Part shown: positions 34,996 through 43,912 of the stretch, piece after piece
How the letters are laid out: each line of letters begins with the position of its first letter
How positions within the stretch are numbered: position 1 is the first letter of the stretch
From: Stanieria sp964562685
Lineage (GTDB): Bacteria; Cyanobacteriota; Cyanobacteriia; Cyanobacteriales; Xenococcaceae
NCBI GenBank assembly: GCA_964562685.1
Contig: CAZLUP010000005.1
Span: 62,001-126,000 of the forward strand
Reading direction: 5' to 3'
Length of the DNA stretch: 64,000 nt
Made by a program: the position numbers and the translations under genes
The notes under the pieces: generated by a model
Seen by the model: the letters and a program-made list of their open reading frames with translations, nothing else
What the model was told of the DNA's origin: nothing
The model's database searches: none

Positions 34996-35335
34996 CAGTC
35001 GCTTAAATCCTCTACGGAGGTTCATTTATAGCAATGCTGCTGGAGTTCCTTCCGGCAGTCTGGTTTCAACTAGAAGATCCTAGCTAGACCGCTCTCACAA
35101 TTAGGCGCTAAGAGTAATTCAGTTTATCGCTGGTTACTTTAAATTTTCTTCCGTGGGGGCGGATAGTTTTTTAGGGGTAATTCAGTTATCAATTATCAAC
35201 TCAGTGCAATAGCTTTTCATAGTTAACTTTTTTCAAAAAAGCTGTGATTTGTTGCAGGTTAAAACCAGAAAAAATACTGGCATACAACTACGCTACAGGC
35301 ATTTTTTGTATCTTAAAATATAGATAAATAGAACA

Positions 35336-36671
35336 ATGTTAAAACTAAGCGTATGGTCTTGGTTGTTTAATCCAGCCTATCTTGCTGTTGCTATTTTAAT
35401 TTCATCTACCGCGAATGCAACAGAAATTCCTTCAGATCAAATTAATCAAGAAAATCAAGTATTAAATCAATTAGAAATCTATTCCCAAGAAGGACAAACA
35501 GACTCTCTGAAACAAGTTACCAACGTTAATCAGTTGCGAGATGTTGCCCCCACAGATTGGGCTTACGAAGCACTACGTTCTTTGGTAGATCGTTATGGCT
35601 GTATTGCTGGATATCCTAATCAAACTTTTAGAGGGAATCAAGCCTTATCTCGTTACGAATTTGCTGCTGGTTTAAATAGCTGTTTAAATCAAATTGAACG
35701 TTTGATTGCTTCATCTGAATCTGTAGCCAGAGAAGATATTGAAACTCTCTCAAGATTAACCGAAGAATTTCAAACTGAACTTGCTACTTTAGGCGGAAGA
35801 GTAGACGATTTAGAAAGCCGTACTGCTTTCTTAGAAGATCATCAATTCTCTACTACTACTAAATTATCAGGAGAAGTAATTTTCGCTATAACTGACTCCT
35901 TTGGAGACAACGATGACAATCAAACTGTTTTAGGCGATCGCTTTCGTTTAAACTTTAATACTAGTTTTACTGGTAAAGATAAATTAGTCACGCGTTTAGC
36001 TGGAGGTAATTTAGATACTTTATTAGGCCCTACCAGTACACAGACATTTAACCTTAACAATGACGAAGAAAATTCTAATAATGTCAGTGTTGATTGGTTG
36101 GCTTACTACTTTCCAATTGAATTAGGTGAAAAAACTCAATTAGATGTTTATACTGCTGCTTTTGGTGGTATTCACAGCGATTACGTTCCAACCCTCAATC
36201 CTTACTTTGAAGACTACGATGGTGGTAATGGTGCTTTATCTACCTTTGCTTCCGAAAGTCCAATTTATCGAATTGGTGCAGGTGCAGGTGCTGGCGTAAG
36301 TTTCAAATGCAGAAGCTACTTGGAAAGTTTCCAATAGACTTAATTTAAGTAGTTACTTTGCTTATCAAGATGTCAACGTCCAGGAAGCTGATATTGATGA
36401 TGGTGAAGTCTGGACTTGGGGTGCTGGTATTGCTTTACCTGACTTGGGTAAAGAAGGCAACGTGTTGGGATTGTTTGCTGGTACACCTCCTTATTTAGGT
36501 GATGCTGCAAGTAATAAAACACCAATCCATGTAGAAGCTTTCTACAAATATCAAGTTAACGATAATATCTCCATTACTCCTGGTGTAATTTGGCTACAAA
36601 ATGCTGAGCAAGGAGTTAACGATGAGGATGATAGATTTATCGGTACTTTGAGAACTACTTTTACTTTCTAA
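35336..36671 (+). pseudogene. Broken OprB-type porin gene (frameshift and internal deletion)
   Basis: The 5' part (35336-36337) encodes a signal peptide, the SLH domain (DVAPTDWAYEALRSLVDRYG), coiled coil, LEDHQFSTTTKLSGEV and part of the barrel, closely similar to the intact porin at 15761. At about 36300 the frame is lost: after GAGAGVSFK it runs into LESFQ-stop, while another frame continues from NAEATWKVSNRLN to the normal ending HVEAFYKYQ...LRTTFTF at 36671. Compared with the intact paralogue about 90 residues of the barrel are missing at the junction. A functional barrel is not expected. An assembly error at the junction is possible but would have to explain the loss of sequence too. 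Confidence 0.85.
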
Positions 36672-36696
36672 ATTTGATTTCGGATAACTAAGTCAT

Positions 36697-36727
36697 AACC
36701 TTGCCTCAAAGGGTGAGGTTTTTTTTT
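36697..36727 (+). terminator. Rho-independent terminator of the porin pseudogene
   Basis: CCTCA and TGAGG (36704-36708 and 36714-36718), extended by AACC/GGTT, followed by a run of nine T. It begins 26 bases after the porin stop codon. Confidence 0.88.
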
Positions 36728-36793
36728 GCTCTATGAAGAGTGTAATCAAAATTCATTTACAGCAGTTTTCGATTGGATAAACTACATCTTAGT

Positions 36794-36814
36794 ATTACTA
36801 ATTACTAATTACTA
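36794..36814. repeat. Heptamer repeat (ATTACTA)3
   Basis: Three exact ATTACTA units followed by ACTGG, in the gap between the porin pseudogene and the TPR gene. Same unit length as the arrays at 7493, 28653 and 52413. Confidence 0.8.
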
Positions 36815-36930
36815 ACTGGTATGTGTTCTATTCAACTGAAAATCGCTGTAAGTGCGATCGCTTGGGCAACTACCTCAGCAAACTTCTTGATCGAGATAAA
36901 GTGAAACTAATAAGTTATTGAGATCTAGTT

Positions 36931-38472
36931 GTGGAACAATCTTTACTTCAACAAGGCAAAGAAAAAGCTCGTCAACAGAACTATCAAGGTGCGATCGCAG
37001 ATTTTGATGAAGTGATTCGACTCAATCCCTATTTAGCAGAGGCTTATTTTCGTCGAGGATTGGCTTATGATCGTCTAAATAATCTTCATCAGGCGGTTTT
37101 TGATTATACTGAAGCTATTTCACGGGGTTACCGACTGGCAGATGTTTATTATGCTCGTGCTTTAGTTCGTTTTCAGTTACAAAACTTTCCAGGAGCAAAA
37201 GAAGACGTTGAAGCAGCGATTTTAGCTAATCCTAAGTATGCTTCTGCCTATCGTCTCAAAGGTACGATTGAGCAAAAAATGGCGATGAAAGAATTAGCAA
37301 TTACTAGTTTTAAGCAAGCTGCTAATTTGTATCTAGAAGCTAAGGATGCTAATAATTGTCGGCTTTGTTTGGACAAAATTAAGCAATTACAATCTTCTGC
37401 AATTGAACTTTCTTCGCCTCAATCTTCATCGTTTAGTATTTTTCCTTCTCAGGAAGAAATGTTGACTGAGATTTTGCAAAAAGCAGAAGGAAATCCAATG
37501 GGTGCGATTGAAGATTTAAATTGGGTGATTAAAGCAGATGCTCAAGATGCTAGAGCTTATTGTTGTCGAGGAATTATTAAAAGTAAAATTGGTGACCGCC
37601 AAGGAGCGATCGCTGATCTTAATCAAGCTTTACAAATCGATCCTCAACAACTAATTGCTCGTCGTCATCGTGGACAACTACGGTATCAATTAGGAGATAT
37701 TGTTGGCGCGTTAGCTGATTTTGAGCAAGCATTAACAATCAATCCTCAAGATGAAGTTAGCTATATCGGGCGAGGTAATGTCCGCAGTGCAATGGGTAAT
37801 TATGAAGGTGCGATTGAAGATTTTGCTCAAGCGATCGCGATTAACCCAGATAATCCTCACGTCTATGTTAGTCGCGCTCAAGCTTACGCTCATCAAGAAG
37901 AAATAGCCAAAGCGATCGCTGATTGGCAAACGGCAGCTAGTAAGTTTGTTCTGAAGGCAGATTGGCACAATTATCAAAAGACATTGGCTAGTTTGCAGAA
38001 ATTCAACTCAGGTAGTTCTCAACCTCAAGAAGCAAATTCTCGCAATTTTGCCTTTTTAGAAACTATTGCCCCAGAATTATTGAATGTAGCGACTTTAGCC
38101 GAACAACACTATCTCAGCGATCCAGTTACTTGTTTAATTACTATCAAACAATTTGGAGAATTACTCGCTCAATCTGTAGTCAGTAAAGTTCAAATGTATT
38201 CTCTGGCTAGTGAGTCCCAATCAGAATTGCTCAGTCGTTTAGTGTATTCTGGTGTTCTCTCTCAAAAAATCTACTATCTTTTTAGCGAAATCGAACGCCT
38301 TGGACAACAAGCAACTTCTCATCATTTTGGCGATCATCGGGAGTTAACCTCTCGCTATAAAGCGTTAAAACAACTCCAAGCTGCGCGAGAAATAAGTGTC
38401 TGGTTTTATCGTAATTTTGGTGGCGATCCGCATTTTCAACCAGAACCCTTTATTCCTCCAGATCGTTTCTGA
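36931..38472 (+). CDS. Cytoplasmic TPR-repeat protein, unknown role
   Basis: 513 residues from a GTG start (no nearer ATG begins the repeats). Residues 1-150 hold about four TPR units (ARQQNYQGAIADFDEVIRLNP), a linker of about 30 residues follows, and residues about 180-345 hold a second TPR block. The remaining 165 residues are helical, without recognisable motifs (AEQHYLSDPVTCLITIKQFGELLAQSV resembles the DUF4145-type region found near restriction enzymes, but the match is by eye and weak). No signal peptide. Likely a scaffold; partner unknown. Confidence 0.85.
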   Translation: MEQSLLQQGKEKARQQNYQGAIADFDEVIRLNPYLAEAYFRRGLAYDRLNNLHQAVFDYTEAISRGYRLADVYYARALVRFQLQNFPGAKEDVEAAILANPKYASAYRLKGTIEQKMAMKELAITSFKQAANLYLEAKDANNCRLCLDKIKQLQSSAIELSSPQSSSFSIFPSQEEMLTEILQKAEGNPMGAIEDLNWVIKADAQDARAYCCRGIIKSKIGDRQGAIADLNQALQIDPQQLIARRHRGQLRYQLGDIVGALADFEQALTINPQDEVSYIGRGNVRSAMGNYEGAIEDFAQAIAINPDNPHVYVSRAQAYAHQEEIAKAIADWQTAASKFVLKADWHNYQKTLASLQKFNSGSSQPQEANSRNFAFLETIAPELLNVATLAEQHYLSDPVTCLITIKQFGELLAQSVVSKVQMYSLASESQSELLSRLVYSGVLSQKIYYLFSEIERLGQQATSHHFGDHRELTSRYKALKQLQAAREISVWFYRNFGGDPHFQPEPFIPPDRF

Positions 38473-38556
38473 TGAGCTAAAAATTAGGATTTTTTATTGG
38501 TGAAAGTGACACATCAGGTAATAATGAGAACAGGTTGATTAATCAAGAGCTTAGAC

Positions 38557-39519
38557 ATGGTACAGACGGACGAAAAATTAGTAGAACAGGAACAAACACC
38601 CGTATTTGACGAAGTCGAAGCAGACTCGCAGAGTACCTTCGACCTCAACAGTTATCTGAGACAGCAAAAAATTTTGGTTGAACAAGCTTTAGATAGTTCT
38701 CTCCCTATTAATCAACCAGCAAAGATTTATGAAGCAATGCGCTATTCTCTTCTAGCTGGCGGGAAGCGGTTGCGTCCCATTCTTTGTTTAGCTACTTGTG
38801 AACTCACAGGAGGTAGCAACGAGATGGCTATTCCTACTGCTTGTGCTTTAGAGATGATTCATACCATGTCTTTGATTCATGATGATTTACCTGCGATGGA
38901 CAATGATGATTATCGTCGGGGTAAATTGACTAATCATAAAGTTTATGGCGAAGATATTGCGATTCTCGCTGGAGATGGACTGCTTGCTTATGCCTTTGAA
39001 TACGTAGCTACTCAAACTAAAAACGTACCAGCAGAACGCATTGTCAAGGTAATTGCTCGTTTGGGTAAAACTGTTGGTGCAGCTGGTTTAGTCGGTGGTC
39101 AGGTTTTAGATTTAGAATCTGAAGGCAAAAGCGATATTTCTGCCGAGACGCTTACCTTTATTCACACTCATAAAACTGGTGCTTTGTTAGAAGCTTCAGT
39201 TGTATCTGGAGCAATTTTGGCAGGAGCGTCAGAAGAAGATTTAGCGAGATTATCCAAGTATGCTCAAAATATCGGGCTAGCCTTTCAAATTATCGATGAT
39301 ATTCTCGATATTACAGCGACAGATGAGCAATTAGGCAAAACTGCTGGTAAAGATTTACAAGCACAAAAAGCAACCTATCCTAGTTTATGGGGGATAGAAA
39401 AATCTCAACATCAAGCTGATAAATTAATTAATGAAGCCATCGCTCAATTAGAACCTTACGGAAACAAAGCCAAACCTTTAGAAGCGATCGCGCGATTTAT
39501 TGTTACCCGCAACCATTAA
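38557..39519 (+). CDS. crtE: Geranylgeranyl diphosphate synthase
   Basis: 320 residues, elongates prenyl diphosphates to C20 for carotenoids, the chlorophyll tail and quinones. First Asp-rich motif LIHDDLPAMDNDDYRRGK (DDxxxxD type), second FQIIDDILD, plus GGKRLRPIL and GGQVLDLE. It is the cyanobacterial single-enzyme type of the IspA/CrtE family. It is followed 55 bases later by a DUF212 gene, an arrangement I recall as frequent in cyanobacteria. Confidence 0.93.
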   Translation: MVQTDEKLVEQEQTPVFDEVEADSQSTFDLNSYLRQQKILVEQALDSSLPINQPAKIYEAMRYSLLAGGKRLRPILCLATCELTGGSNEMAIPTACALEMIHTMSLIHDDLPAMDNDDYRRGKLTNHKVYGEDIAILAGDGLLAYAFEYVATQTKNVPAERIVKVIARLGKTVGAAGLVGGQVLDLESEGKSDISAETLTFIHTHKTGALLEASVVSGAILAGASEEDLARLSKYAQNIGLAFQIIDDILDITATDEQLGKTAGKDLQAQKATYPSLWGIEKSQHQADKLINEAIAQLEPYGNKAKPLEAIARFIVTRNH

Positions 39520-39574
39520 AATTACTATTGATTAAGATTACTACTGATGTTGTTGAGGCAATAAGAAATAAATC

Positions 39575-40030
39575 ATGCAGGAAGTGACTGACATTTTTCA
39601 TAATCAGATTCTTTTGGTTGCTATCCTGGCTTGTTTTACGGCTCAAGGATTCAAAGTGATTATTGAATTAATTAGAAATCGTAAAGTTAATTTCCGTTAT
39701 TTGGTAACGACAGGAGGAATGCCAAGCGCGCATTCTGCCTTGGTAGGAGCTTTGGCAACAAGCATTGGCAAAACGATGGGATGGTCTTCTCCAGAATTTG
39801 CGATCGCTTGTCTGTTTGCGGTGATTGTGATGTATGATGCAGCAGGAGTTCGCCAAGCAGCAGGGAAACAAGCGAAACTTCTTAATCAAATTGTGGATGA
39901 GATTTTTCAAGAAGGTCACAATGTCAATGAAGAACGGTTAAAAGAACTGCTCGGACATACACCTTTTCAAGTTTTAGTAGGTTTAATTTTAGGAATTAGT
40001 ATTTCTATACTATCTTTTCGAGGAATGTGA
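39575..40030 (+). CDS. Divergent PAP2 (DUF212) membrane protein
   Basis: 151 residues with about four membrane helices. TTGGMPSAHSALVGALAT carries the phosphatase-like SxxH motif (PSAHS) and MYDAAGVRQAAGKQA is a family signature. Related to acid-phosphatase/vanadium haloperoxidases, but the full catalytic set is not present, so activity is uncertain. Its position 55 bases behind crtE suggests a role linked to prenyl phosphates, which is inference. Confidence 0.9.
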   Translation: MQEVTDIFHNQILLVAILACFTAQGFKVIIELIRNRKVNFRYLVTTGGMPSAHSALVGALATSIGKTMGWSSPEFAIACLFAVIVMYDAAGVRQAAGKQAKLLNQIVDEIFQEGHNVNEERLKELLGHTPFQVLVGLILGISISILSFRGM

Positions 40031-40084
40031 TCAAGTTTGAGGATTTTTATAACTGCCAAGAATTGATAATTGATTCAAATTGAG

Positions 40085-40915
40085 CTAAATTTTACGAGCA
40101 ACTTGGCAGGCAGAAAGATAAGAAAGCTGAAGATGATCACCACAGTTATTAATTATTTTTTCTCTCAATCCTGTAAATAAATCATTTTTAATTTGGGGTT
40201 CTAAATTTAAATAAGGTGACATCGTATTTAAAAGAGTTAAATAATCATTAATGCTGTAATTAGCTTGACAAGGAAACTGTTGGGTTACTAATTCGCCAAA
40301 TTTACCTGAATTGAGAACATGATCGGCAAATATTTTTAAATATTTTTGATTTTCTTTTCCTTCATATCTAAACAATGATGGTGCATATTTTTGATAGACT
40401 TCTGCTAATAACGGAGAGATTTCCTCAGAAGGTTCAGGATTCATATTCCATAACAAAATTAAACAACCATTTGGGATCAGGGTTTTACTCGCTTTATCGT
40501 AGCTAATTTCTGGAGGAAGCCAATGCCAAGAGTTAGCTGCTAAAACTGCATCGAATTTGTCAGGTATGAGTTCCCATTCTTCAAGGGAAGTGTTGATAAT
40601 TTCTACCTGGGGATAATTGTGACAATTATGTCTTGCTAGGTGAAAAAAATCTGGATTAGGTTCGAGACATAACATTGAAAAACCTAGTTTAGCAAAGGCT
40701 ACAGTTGCATTACCAGGGCCACAGCCTATTTCTAAAATCTTAGTTGTTTCAGGATTAAGATGGGCTAATTTTATGGCACTAGTGATTATTTCCTGGCTAT
40801 AACGAGGTCTAGCTTGATTGTAAGCTTCTGCTACTGATGAATACCAATTTTTTCTTTGTTTAAGGTTTTCTTTGGTAAATTCTAAAAACCAGGGATTTAG
40901 ATGATTTTCAGTCAT
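40085..40915 (-). CDS. Class I SAM-dependent methyltransferase
   Basis: About 276 residues. The SAM site is ILEIGCGPGNATVAFAKLG, followed by CLEPNPDF (motif II) and FDAVLAANSWHWLPPE (motif IV region), which places it in the family of ubiquinone/menaquinone-type and small-molecule methyltransferases. Substrate unknown. The frame opens at a TTG at 40951, but the ATG at 40915 (TENHLNPWFLEF) is the likely start. Convergent with the DUF212 gene. Confidence 0.85.
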   Translation of the reverse strand: MTENHLNPWFLEFTKENLKQRKNWYSSVAEAYNQARPRYSQEIITSAIKLAHLNPETTKILEIGCGPGNATVAFAKLGFSMLCLEPNPDFFHLARHNCHNYPQVEIINTSLEEWELIPDKFDAVLAANSWHWLPPEISYDKASKTLIPNGCLILLWNMNPEPSEEISPLLAEVYQKYAPSLFRYEGKENQKYLKIFADHVLNSGKFGELVTQQFPCQANYSINDYLTLLNTMSPYLNLEPQIKNDLFTGLREKIINNCGDHLQLSYLSACQVARKI

Positions 40916-41091
40916 TGATTGTTTTTGCAGTATAGTTATTCGCTGTTTCAATTACAATTTTTGCGATTAGACAGGGAATAAGGAAAAATATTTCTAGTTT
41001 AAGATAGCTTTTTGTTTCCCTGCTTTACAATCCTTATCCTCTACTTAGATAATAGTCAGGCTGCAATAATTAATCTAATCGTAAATCAGTC

Positions 41092-42318
41092 ATGTCTGCT
41101 TCAGTTTCAGAGTCAAATTTTGAATGGTTATCACGGGGAACAAGTGAAATTTTTCCTAATCAACCCAATTCTGAGGATGCGGATGAAAATTTGATTCAAC
41201 GCATTCTGAAAAGCGATCGCCCTTTACGGATTAAACTAGGAATAGATCCAACTGGTACAGATATCCATCTTGGTCATAGTATCCCATTTCGTAAGTTACG
41301 CGCGTTTCAAGATGCAGGTCATACCGCAGTGGTAATTATTGGGGATTTTACCGCTCAAATTGGCGATCCGACAGGAAAATCTGAGGTACGTCGTCAGCTT
41401 ACTACGGAAGAAGTGAAACAAAATGCCCAAACGTATTTAGAACAACTGCGTCCCATTTTAGATTTTGATACGCCTGGTAGATTAGAAATTCGCTACAACT
41501 CAGAATGGTTGAGTAAGTTAAATCTAGCTCAAATTCAGGAATTACTAGCTACCATGACTGTAGGACAAATGTTGGCTAAAGAAGGATTTGCCGAACGTTA
41601 CAGCCAAGAAAAACCAATTTTCCTACACGAATTTCTTTATCCTTTGATGCAGGGTTACGACTCGGTAGCAATAGAAGCAGATGTGGAGTTAGGAGGAACT
41701 GATCAAAAGTTTAATATTGCAGTAGGACGAGATTTACAGAGACATTTTGGTAAAAGAACCCAATTTGGTCTGTTATTGCCAATTTTGCTGGGAACTGATG
41801 GAACGCAAAAGATGTCTAAATCTTTGAATAACTATGTGGGATTAAGAGAAGATGCGCTTTCGATGTACTCGAAGTTAGAAAAAACGCCTGATAATCTTTT
41901 AAAAGACTACTTTGAATTACTTACCAATTTAGATTTAAATCAATTACCAGACAATCCTAGAGAATGCCAAAAGCTGCTAGCAATTGAAGTAGTATCTCAA
42001 TTTCATGGGTTAGAAGCAGCTAAAGATGCCCAAAAAACGGCAGAACAGATTGTTTTACAAGGTAATACAGCGATATGCGACAGCGTACCCGAATATTCTC
42101 TCTCTCATGTAGAATTTCCTGCCAAATTATTTTACATTTTGAGTGCAAGTGGTTTGTGTCAAAGTAGTGGTGAAGGCAGAAGGCAAATTCAAGGTGGTGC
42201 AGTTCGCTTAGATGGAGATCGCATTTCGGATGTTAATCTGACTTTCAATTCTGCTGAAGAATTAACAGGAAAAGTTTTACAAGTAGGCAAGAAAAAATTT
42301 ATTCGCTTAACTGATTGA
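41092..42318 (+). CDS. tyrS: Tyrosyl-tRNA synthetase
   Basis: 408 residues. Class I synthetase with the HIGH motif as HLGHS (in GIDPTGTDIHLGHS) and the KMSKS motif intact (DGTQKMSKSLNNYVG), plus a C-terminal S4 RNA-binding domain (GEGRRQIQGGAVRLDG). The 35-residue N-terminal extension before the core is normal for this subgroup. Stands before pyrF with a 111-base gap. Confidence 0.96.
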   Translation: MSASVSESNFEWLSRGTSEIFPNQPNSEDADENLIQRILKSDRPLRIKLGIDPTGTDIHLGHSIPFRKLRAFQDAGHTAVVIIGDFTAQIGDPTGKSEVRRQLTTEEVKQNAQTYLEQLRPILDFDTPGRLEIRYNSEWLSKLNLAQIQELLATMTVGQMLAKEGFAERYSQEKPIFLHEFLYPLMQGYDSVAIEADVELGGTDQKFNIAVGRDLQRHFGKRTQFGLLLPILLGTDGTQKMSKSLNNYVGLREDALSMYSKLEKTPDNLLKDYFELLTNLDLNQLPDNPRECQKLLAIEVVSQFHGLEAAKDAQKTAEQIVLQGNTAICDSVPEYSLSHVEFPAKLFYILSASGLCQSSGEGRRQIQGGAVRLDGDRISDVNLTFNSAEELTGKVLQVGKKKFIRLTD

Positions 42319-42429
42319 TTAACAGATTTTGTGGCATTCATCTCCAAAACTTTAGTTTAGGCAGGAGATAGAAAGCAGGAGACAAAAGCTATTGGTGTTG
42401 ATTGAAATTTATTGTTACGTGTAGATCTA

Positions 42430-43122
42430 ATGACTAACAACAAAATTATTGTTCCTTTAGATGTTTCTAATTTAGCAGACGCGATCGCTCTTGTGGAAAA
42501 ATTACCCCAGGTTAGCTTTTGGAAGGTTGGGTTAGAACTTTTTGTCGCAACGGGTAGCGAGATCTTAAAGTTTTTAAAAGATCAACAAAAACAAATTTTC
42601 CTCGATCTCAAATTCCATGATATTCCCAATACAGTAGCAGGTGCTTGTCGTTCGGCAAGTCAATATGAAGTAGATTTATTAACTCTCCATGCGACTGCTG
42701 GCAAAAAAGCTTTACAAGCTGCGGTTGAAGCAATTAGTACTGCGGAAAAACCACCGAAATTATTAGCGATTACAGTCTTAACTAGTCTTAGTTCTAGAGA
42801 ATTAGCTTTTGAACTCAAAATACCTTTAGAATTACCAGAATACGCTTTAAAAATGGCAATTTTAGCCCAAGAATCCAGAATTGATGGTGCAGTCTGTTCT
42901 CCTCAAGAAGTTTCCCAATTGCGGGAAGTTTGTGGCAAAGATTTTTTGTTAGTATGTCCTGGAGTACGTCCCAGTTGGGCAAAAGCAGGTGATCAAAGTC
43001 GGGTAATGACTCCCTCAGAAGCAATTAAAGCTGGTGCAGATTATTTAGTCATTGGTCGTCCAATTACGGCTGCTGAGAACCCAGTGGAAGCTTGGGATAA
43101 AATTTGCGCTGAAATAGAATAA
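42430..43122 (+). CDS. pyrF: Orotidine 5'-phosphate decarboxylase
   Basis: About 230 residues, last step of UMP synthesis. Catalytic motif LDLKFHDIPNTVAG (DxKxxDI), with VCPGVRP and VIGRPIT binding the phosphate. The open frame begins at a TTG at 42412, but the ATG at 42430 (TNNKIIVPLDV) is the natural start. No other pyrimidine gene is in the window. Confidence 0.95.
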   Translation: MTNNKIIVPLDVSNLADAIALVEKLPQVSFWKVGLELFVATGSEILKFLKDQQKQIFLDLKFHDIPNTVAGACRSASQYEVDLLTLHATAGKKALQAAVEAISTAEKPPKLLAITVLTSLSSRELAFELKIPLELPEYALKMAILAQESRIDGAVCSPQEVSQLREVCGKDFLLVCPGVRPSWAKAGDQSRVMTPSEAIKAGADYLVIGRPITAAENPVEAWDKICAEIE

Positions 43123-43150
43123 GGGGATAAAAATTCAAAGTCATGCATTA

Positions 43151-43280
43151 GAGACGTAATATGTTAGATCAGGTTAGTTTCAACGGTTAAATGTTATGGA
43201 TGACCGGGAGAGAAGGAGAATTGGAGACGGGGAGAAATTTAATTGTTAGTTATCATCCGAATTTAATATTACGTCTGTAC
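43151..43280. repeat. Pair of inverted AGACGTAATAT arms around a purine-rich stretch
   Basis: GAGACGTAATAT (43151-43162) and ATATTACGTCTGTAC (43266-43280) are inverted copies of the half-site that forms the perfect palindrome at 43877. Between them lies a purine-rich stretch (GGGAGAGAAGGAGAATTGGA at about 43204). The spacing, with the arms 100 bases apart, suggests a split or expanded copy of the palindrome. It sits between pyrF and a hypothetical gene. Confidence 0.6.
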
Positions 43281-43309
43281 AAAAATTAATCAGGTAACTA
43301 AGTTTTTTA

Positions 43310-43855
43310 ATGCTCAATAATCAATATTTGGCTATATTTACGCTGGTTTTTGCACTATTAATTCCGAATAAATTGGTAAATAGTCAGTCAACAATTAATA
43401 CCAATAATAGTTGTCCTGCTGACATTAAAACTCTAACTTCTTTATTATTAAAAGATTTACCTAATTATGCTAATCGGATTATTCAAACTACTCAAAATTT
43501 AAATCAAGCAGCAGGAATTGAAACTTATATTATTACGGCAGGAAAAGCAGAATATGAACCACTAAATTTACCTCAGCTTCAATACGATACAATTAATTCA
43601 CAGTCACCAGAACAAGTCTTTTTTACTGTTCTAGAAAGACAATATTCAAACAATCAAAAATTAGAAAGACAAACTTTTCATTGGTTGTTTTTAACTCCTA
43701 GTGATGAGGGTTGGTATCTAGTGACAATGTATTCTCGTTTTGGTAAATCTGGGCAAGAAAATATTCCCACACCACCCCAAGAAAGTAGTAATGGAATTAT
43801 TGGTCAAGCTGTAAATAGGTGGTTACGCGATTGTCGTGCAGGTTTAATATCTTAG
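43310..43855 (+). CDS. Exported protein of unknown function
   Basis: 181 residues with a signal peptide (LAIFTLVFALLIPNKLVNSQ). The mature part starts with a Cys (NNSCPADIKTL) and ends RWLRDCRAG, so two cysteines could form a disulfide in the periplasm. The pattern (LLKDLPNYANRIIQ, FHWLFLTPSDEGWYLVTMYSRFG) looks like a conserved cyanobacterial family that I cannot name. The last part, with two residues spaced as in small folded domains, suggests a compact secreted protein. Confidence 0.75.
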   Translation: MLNNQYLAIFTLVFALLIPNKLVNSQSTINTNNSCPADIKTLTSLLLKDLPNYANRIIQTTQNLNQAAGIETYIITAGKAEYEPLNLPQLQYDTINSQSPEQVFFTVLERQYSNNQKLERQTFHWLFLTPSDEGWYLVTMYSRFGKSGQENIPTPPQESSNGIIGQAVNRWLRDCRAGLIS

Positions 43856-43876
43856 CTAATAAAATTTTTGAATTTT

Positions 43877-43904
43877 GTACAGACGTAATATATTACGTCT
43901 GTAC
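43877..43904. repeat. Perfect 28-bp palindrome
   Basis: GTACAGACGTAATA followed directly by its complement TATTACGTCTGTAC. T5 on the right and an A/T-rich flank on the left mean it could end transcription of the gene at 43310 on the plus strand and the SDR gene on the minus strand. It shares the outer half GTA(G/C)AGACG with 50523-50552 and is probably a dispersed repeat. Confidence 0.85.
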
Positions 43905-43912
43905 TTTTTACC

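Larger units (their letters stand above)
34905..35172 (+). ncRNA. Structured RNA candidate between cbiA and a porin pseudogene
   Basis: This region is much more GC-rich and foldable than other gaps. Visible pairings: AGGAG...CTCCT plus CCCAT...ATGGG at the 5' end (34908-34955); a long-range 9-bp stem CTAGTTGAA (34954-34962) with TTCAACTAG (35065-35073); a C/G hairpin at 34966-34986; a 9-bp stem CTCTAGCAG (34990-34998) with CTGCTGGAG (35037-35045), enclosing a hairpin CCTC-TACG-GAGG (35009-35020); and a weak hairpin with T6 (35150-35172) as possible terminator. Some pairings are alternatives to each other. I do not recognise it as tmRNA, RNase P, SRP, 6S or a cobalamin riboswitch. It could be a free RNA or a leader for the porin. 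Confidence 0.6.

Noticed and set aside
34905..35172. Cobalamin riboswitch, because it lies next to cbiA
   Set aside because: It is downstream of cbiA, and the conserved B12-box string GCCACTG is not visible.
34905..35172. tmRNA, RNase P RNA, SRP RNA or 6S RNA
   Set aside because: None of the conserved strings I know for these was found, the 5' and 3' ends do not pair as in 6S or tmRNA, and no tag-peptide frame of the usual kind is seen.
41012..41194. Open frame upstream of tyrS
   Set aside because: Overlaps the tyrS N-terminus in another frame and has no plausible ribosome site or conserved pattern.
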